Below, piece after piece: positions 13,475-14,926 of a stretch of DNA of 14,926 nt (position 1 is its first letter; every line of letters begins with the position of its first letter). The position numbers were made by a program, and so were the translations under genes. The stretch lies in NCBI GenBank assembly GCA_039180865.1, contig JBCDCZ010000094.1:1-14926 (forward strand). The letters run 5' to 3'. The notes under the pieces were generated by a model that saw only the letters and a program-made list of their open reading frames with translations, was not told the origin of the DNA and did not search any database. Origin of the DNA: JBCDCU01 sp039180865 (GTDB lineage Bacteria; Pseudomonadota; Alphaproteobacteria; Rhizobiales; JACESI01).

Positions 13475-14719
13475 GTGGATCTTGGCCCTTCAGACCGTGT
13501 GAAGCCGCTCATAGAAAAGGTGCGTGACATGGTCGAAGCGGACATCGCGCCGCTTGACCGGGAGTTTCATGATGAGGTCGGCAGACACCCGTCGGGAGAC
13601 CGGTTCCAGCACACCGAGCGCCAGATTGAAATTCTCAACGGGCTGAAAGACCGTGCCCGGGAGCGCGGGCTTTGGAACTTCTGGCTGACCGATTCCGAGC
13701 GCGGATTTGGTCTTACAACCGTTGAATACGCCTATCTCGCCGAAGAGATGGGCAAGGTCCCGATTGCTGCCGAAGTGTTCAATTGCTCCGCGCCTGATAC
13801 GGGCAATATGGAAGTCCTTGAGCGCTATGGCACCGCCGAGCACAAAGAACGCTGGTTAGCGCCTCTCCTAGCCGGTGAAATTCGTTCGGCCTATCTTATG
13901 ACGGAACCCGATGTCGCGTCGTCGGATGCAACGAATATCGCCTTGTCCGCGACGAAGACCGAAGACGGCTGGCTCTTATCTGGCGAGAAATGGTGGGCCT
14001 CCGGTGCTGGAGACCCGCGCTGCGCGCTCCATATCGTGCTTGCCATGAGCGACCCCGACGCTGACCGGCATCAGCGTCATTCCATGTTTCTTGTTCCCGC
14101 AGATGCTTCCGGGATTGAGATCCTCCGACCGATGGAGGTCTTTGGTCACGACGATGCGCCACACGGCCATATGCATGTGCGGTATTCCAATGTTTTTGTC
14201 CCGAATGAGGACCTGGTACTCGGGCAGGGACGCGGATTTGAAGTGGCGCAAGGCCGGTTGGGTCCGGGGCGCATCCACCATTGTATGCGCGCAATTGGAC
14301 TTGCCGAACGGGCGCTGGAGTTGATGTGCCGGCGATCAGTTTCTAGAGAAGCCTTCGGAAAGCGTCTCGCCGATCTTGGCGCAAATCATGACATCATCGC
14401 GAACGCCCGGATCGAGATCGAACAGACTCGGCTCCTTTGCCTTAAAGCGGCATGGATGATGGATCACGCGGGCGTTCGGGTCGCCCAGCCATGGATTGCG
14501 AAAGTCAAAGTGGCAGCTCCTCTGACCGCGCTCAAAGTTGTCGATGAAGCAATTCAAATGCATGGCGGGGAAGGTGTCAGCCAGGATACGCCACTTGCGG
14601 CTATGTGGACGCATCTCAGGACCCTGCGGCTTGCAGACGGGCCGGACGCAGTCCATCGCCGTTTGATCGCCCGCGCCGAATTGCGTTCTTATCGGAACGA
14701 CAGGGATGGGGGAAGTTGA
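13475..14719 (+). CDS. Acyl-CoA dehydrogenase, ACAD11-like
   Basis: A 414-residue FAD enzyme that oxidises acyl-CoA to enoyl-CoA, probably at the start of a beta-oxidation-like route. Domains in order are an N-terminal helical part, the middle beta-domain with YLMTEPDVASSDATNI (140-155) and SGEKWWASGAGDP (169-181), and the C-terminal helical part with REAFGKRL and QMHGGEGVSQD (361-371). The catalytic base position has Asp371 in SQD rather than the Glu of medium-chain enzymes. This is, as I recall, the ACAD10/11 norm. The start is GTG at 13475 with AGGAGG (13464-13469) five bases upstream. It is followed after 13 bases by an APH-type phosphotransferase, the partner domain fused to the dehydrogenase in eukaryotic ACAD10/11. 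Confidence 0.95.
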   Translation: MDLGPSDRVKPLIEKVRDMVEADIAPLDREFHDEVGRHPSGDRFQHTERQIEILNGLKDRARERGLWNFWLTDSERGFGLTTVEYAYLAEEMGKVPIAAEVFNCSAPDTGNMEVLERYGTAEHKERWLAPLLAGEIRSAYLMTEPDVASSDATNIALSATKTEDGWLLSGEKWWASGAGDPRCALHIVLAMSDPDADRHQRHSMFLVPADASGIEILRPMEVFGHDDAPHGHMHVRYSNVFVPNEDLVLGQGRGFEVAQGRLGPGRIHHCMRAIGLAERALELMCRRSVSREAFGKRLADLGANHDIIANARIEIEQTRLLCLKAAWMMDHAGVRVAQPWIAKVKVAAPLTALKVVDEAIQMHGGEGVSQDTPLAAMWTHLRTLRLADGPDAVHRRLIARAELRSYRNDRDGGS

Positions 14720-14732
14720 TGAGGTTCTCTTG

Positions 14733-14926
14733 ATGGAAAACGCAGGACAGACCCTGAATCTTCCCGCCGTCGAGGCTTATCTTCAGGAGCGAATCCAGGA
14801 TTTTGAAGGCCCGCTTGACGCAAAGAAATTCGAAACGGGTCAGTCGAACCCGACCTTTCTCCTGATCACGCCGAAACGCAAATATGTGCTCCGCCGGAAA
14901 CCACCCGGCGAGCTCCTGAAGTCGGC
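14733..14926 (+). CDS. APH-type phosphotransferase, ACAD10/11-associated (partial)
   Basis: The first 64 codons of a gene that runs off the right edge. The peptide starts MENAGQTLNLPAVEAYLQ and reads on through KKFETGQSNPTFLL and KYVLRRKPPGELLKS. This is the N-lobe of the aminoglycoside-phosphotransferase/choline-kinase fold as found in ACAD10/11 and bacterial neighbours. Despite the family name it is not a likely antibiotic-resistance gene. In ACAD10/11 the kinase domain is linked to catabolism of 4-hydroxy acids. The ATG at 14733 has GAGG (14721-14724). An in-frame ATG at 14706 overlapping the dehydrogenase is possible but has no good site. Confidence 0.88.
   Translation, partial: MENAGQTLNLPAVEAYLQERIQDFEGPLDAKKFETGQSNPTFLLITPKRKYVLRRKPPGELLKS

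Noticed and set aside
1..14926. CRISPR array, insertion sequence, toxin-antitoxin or phage-defence genes
   Set aside because: No regularly spaced repeats, transposase, nuclease or paired small toxin genes were found on either strand.
14733..14926. Aminoglycoside resistance gene
   Set aside because: The QSNPTFLL and VLRRKPPG text and the ACAD neighbour place it in the ACAD10/11-associated branch, not among resistance enzymes.

Overview
The window looks like a chromosomal segment of an alphaproteobacterium with moderately high GC. The reversed rpsA-cmk-aroA block next to a gene for an FYDLN/acidic-tail protein is an arrangement typical of Alphaproteobacteria. The exosortase-type VPLPA-CTERM tags, a TTAA-N7-TTAAC box of the CtrA type and the MaoC/nitronate monooxygenase/ACAD11/APH operon fit the same class. 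A Rhodobacterales- or Hyphomonadales/Parvularculales-like host is an inference. No phage, insertion sequence, CRISPR array or rRNA gene is visible.

Layout. Positions 1-2249 (minus strand) carry the start of rpsA, then cmk and aroA (a class II, CP4-like EPSP synthase). Positions 2250-2715 form the divergent upstream region. The FYDLN acidic-tail protein (plus) follows, then a structured spacer, a terminator and tRNA-Ala(GGC). From 3328 to 10629 is an accessory-looking region: a first VPLPA-CTERM protein (A), a convergent secreted orphan on the minus strand, a three-gene TRAP transporter operon, and three more tagged proteins in a row (B, C, D). A, B and C each end in their own intrinsic terminator. 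From 10653 to the end is a lipid or CoA catabolism region: a quinone-oxidoreductase-like MDR gene (minus) diverges from an operon of MaoC hydratase, nitronate monooxygenase, ACAD11-type acyl-CoA dehydrogenase and the start of an APH-type phosphotransferase.

How the genes fit together. The first block is housekeeping. The TRAP operon imports an unidentified, probably organic-acid-like solute. The four VPLPA/IPVPA-CTERM proteins share a secretion signal and a C-terminal sorting tag but have dissimilar mature domains, so they look like four cargos of one exosortase that is not encoded here. The right-hand operon is a usual fatty-acid degradation set. A 7-6-7 inverted repeat in its divergent promoter is a good candidate operator. 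Five genes appear to use TTG or GTG starts, each chosen because a Shine-Dalgarno sequence sits at the right distance.

The most notable points are the cluster of unrelated exosortase cargos and its distinct regulatory signals: the CtrA-type box before B, and helically phased direct repeats before A and in the aroA divergent region. The inverted repeat in the acyl-CoA operon promoter is also notable. No clearly new enzymatic system could be demonstrated from sequence reading alone.
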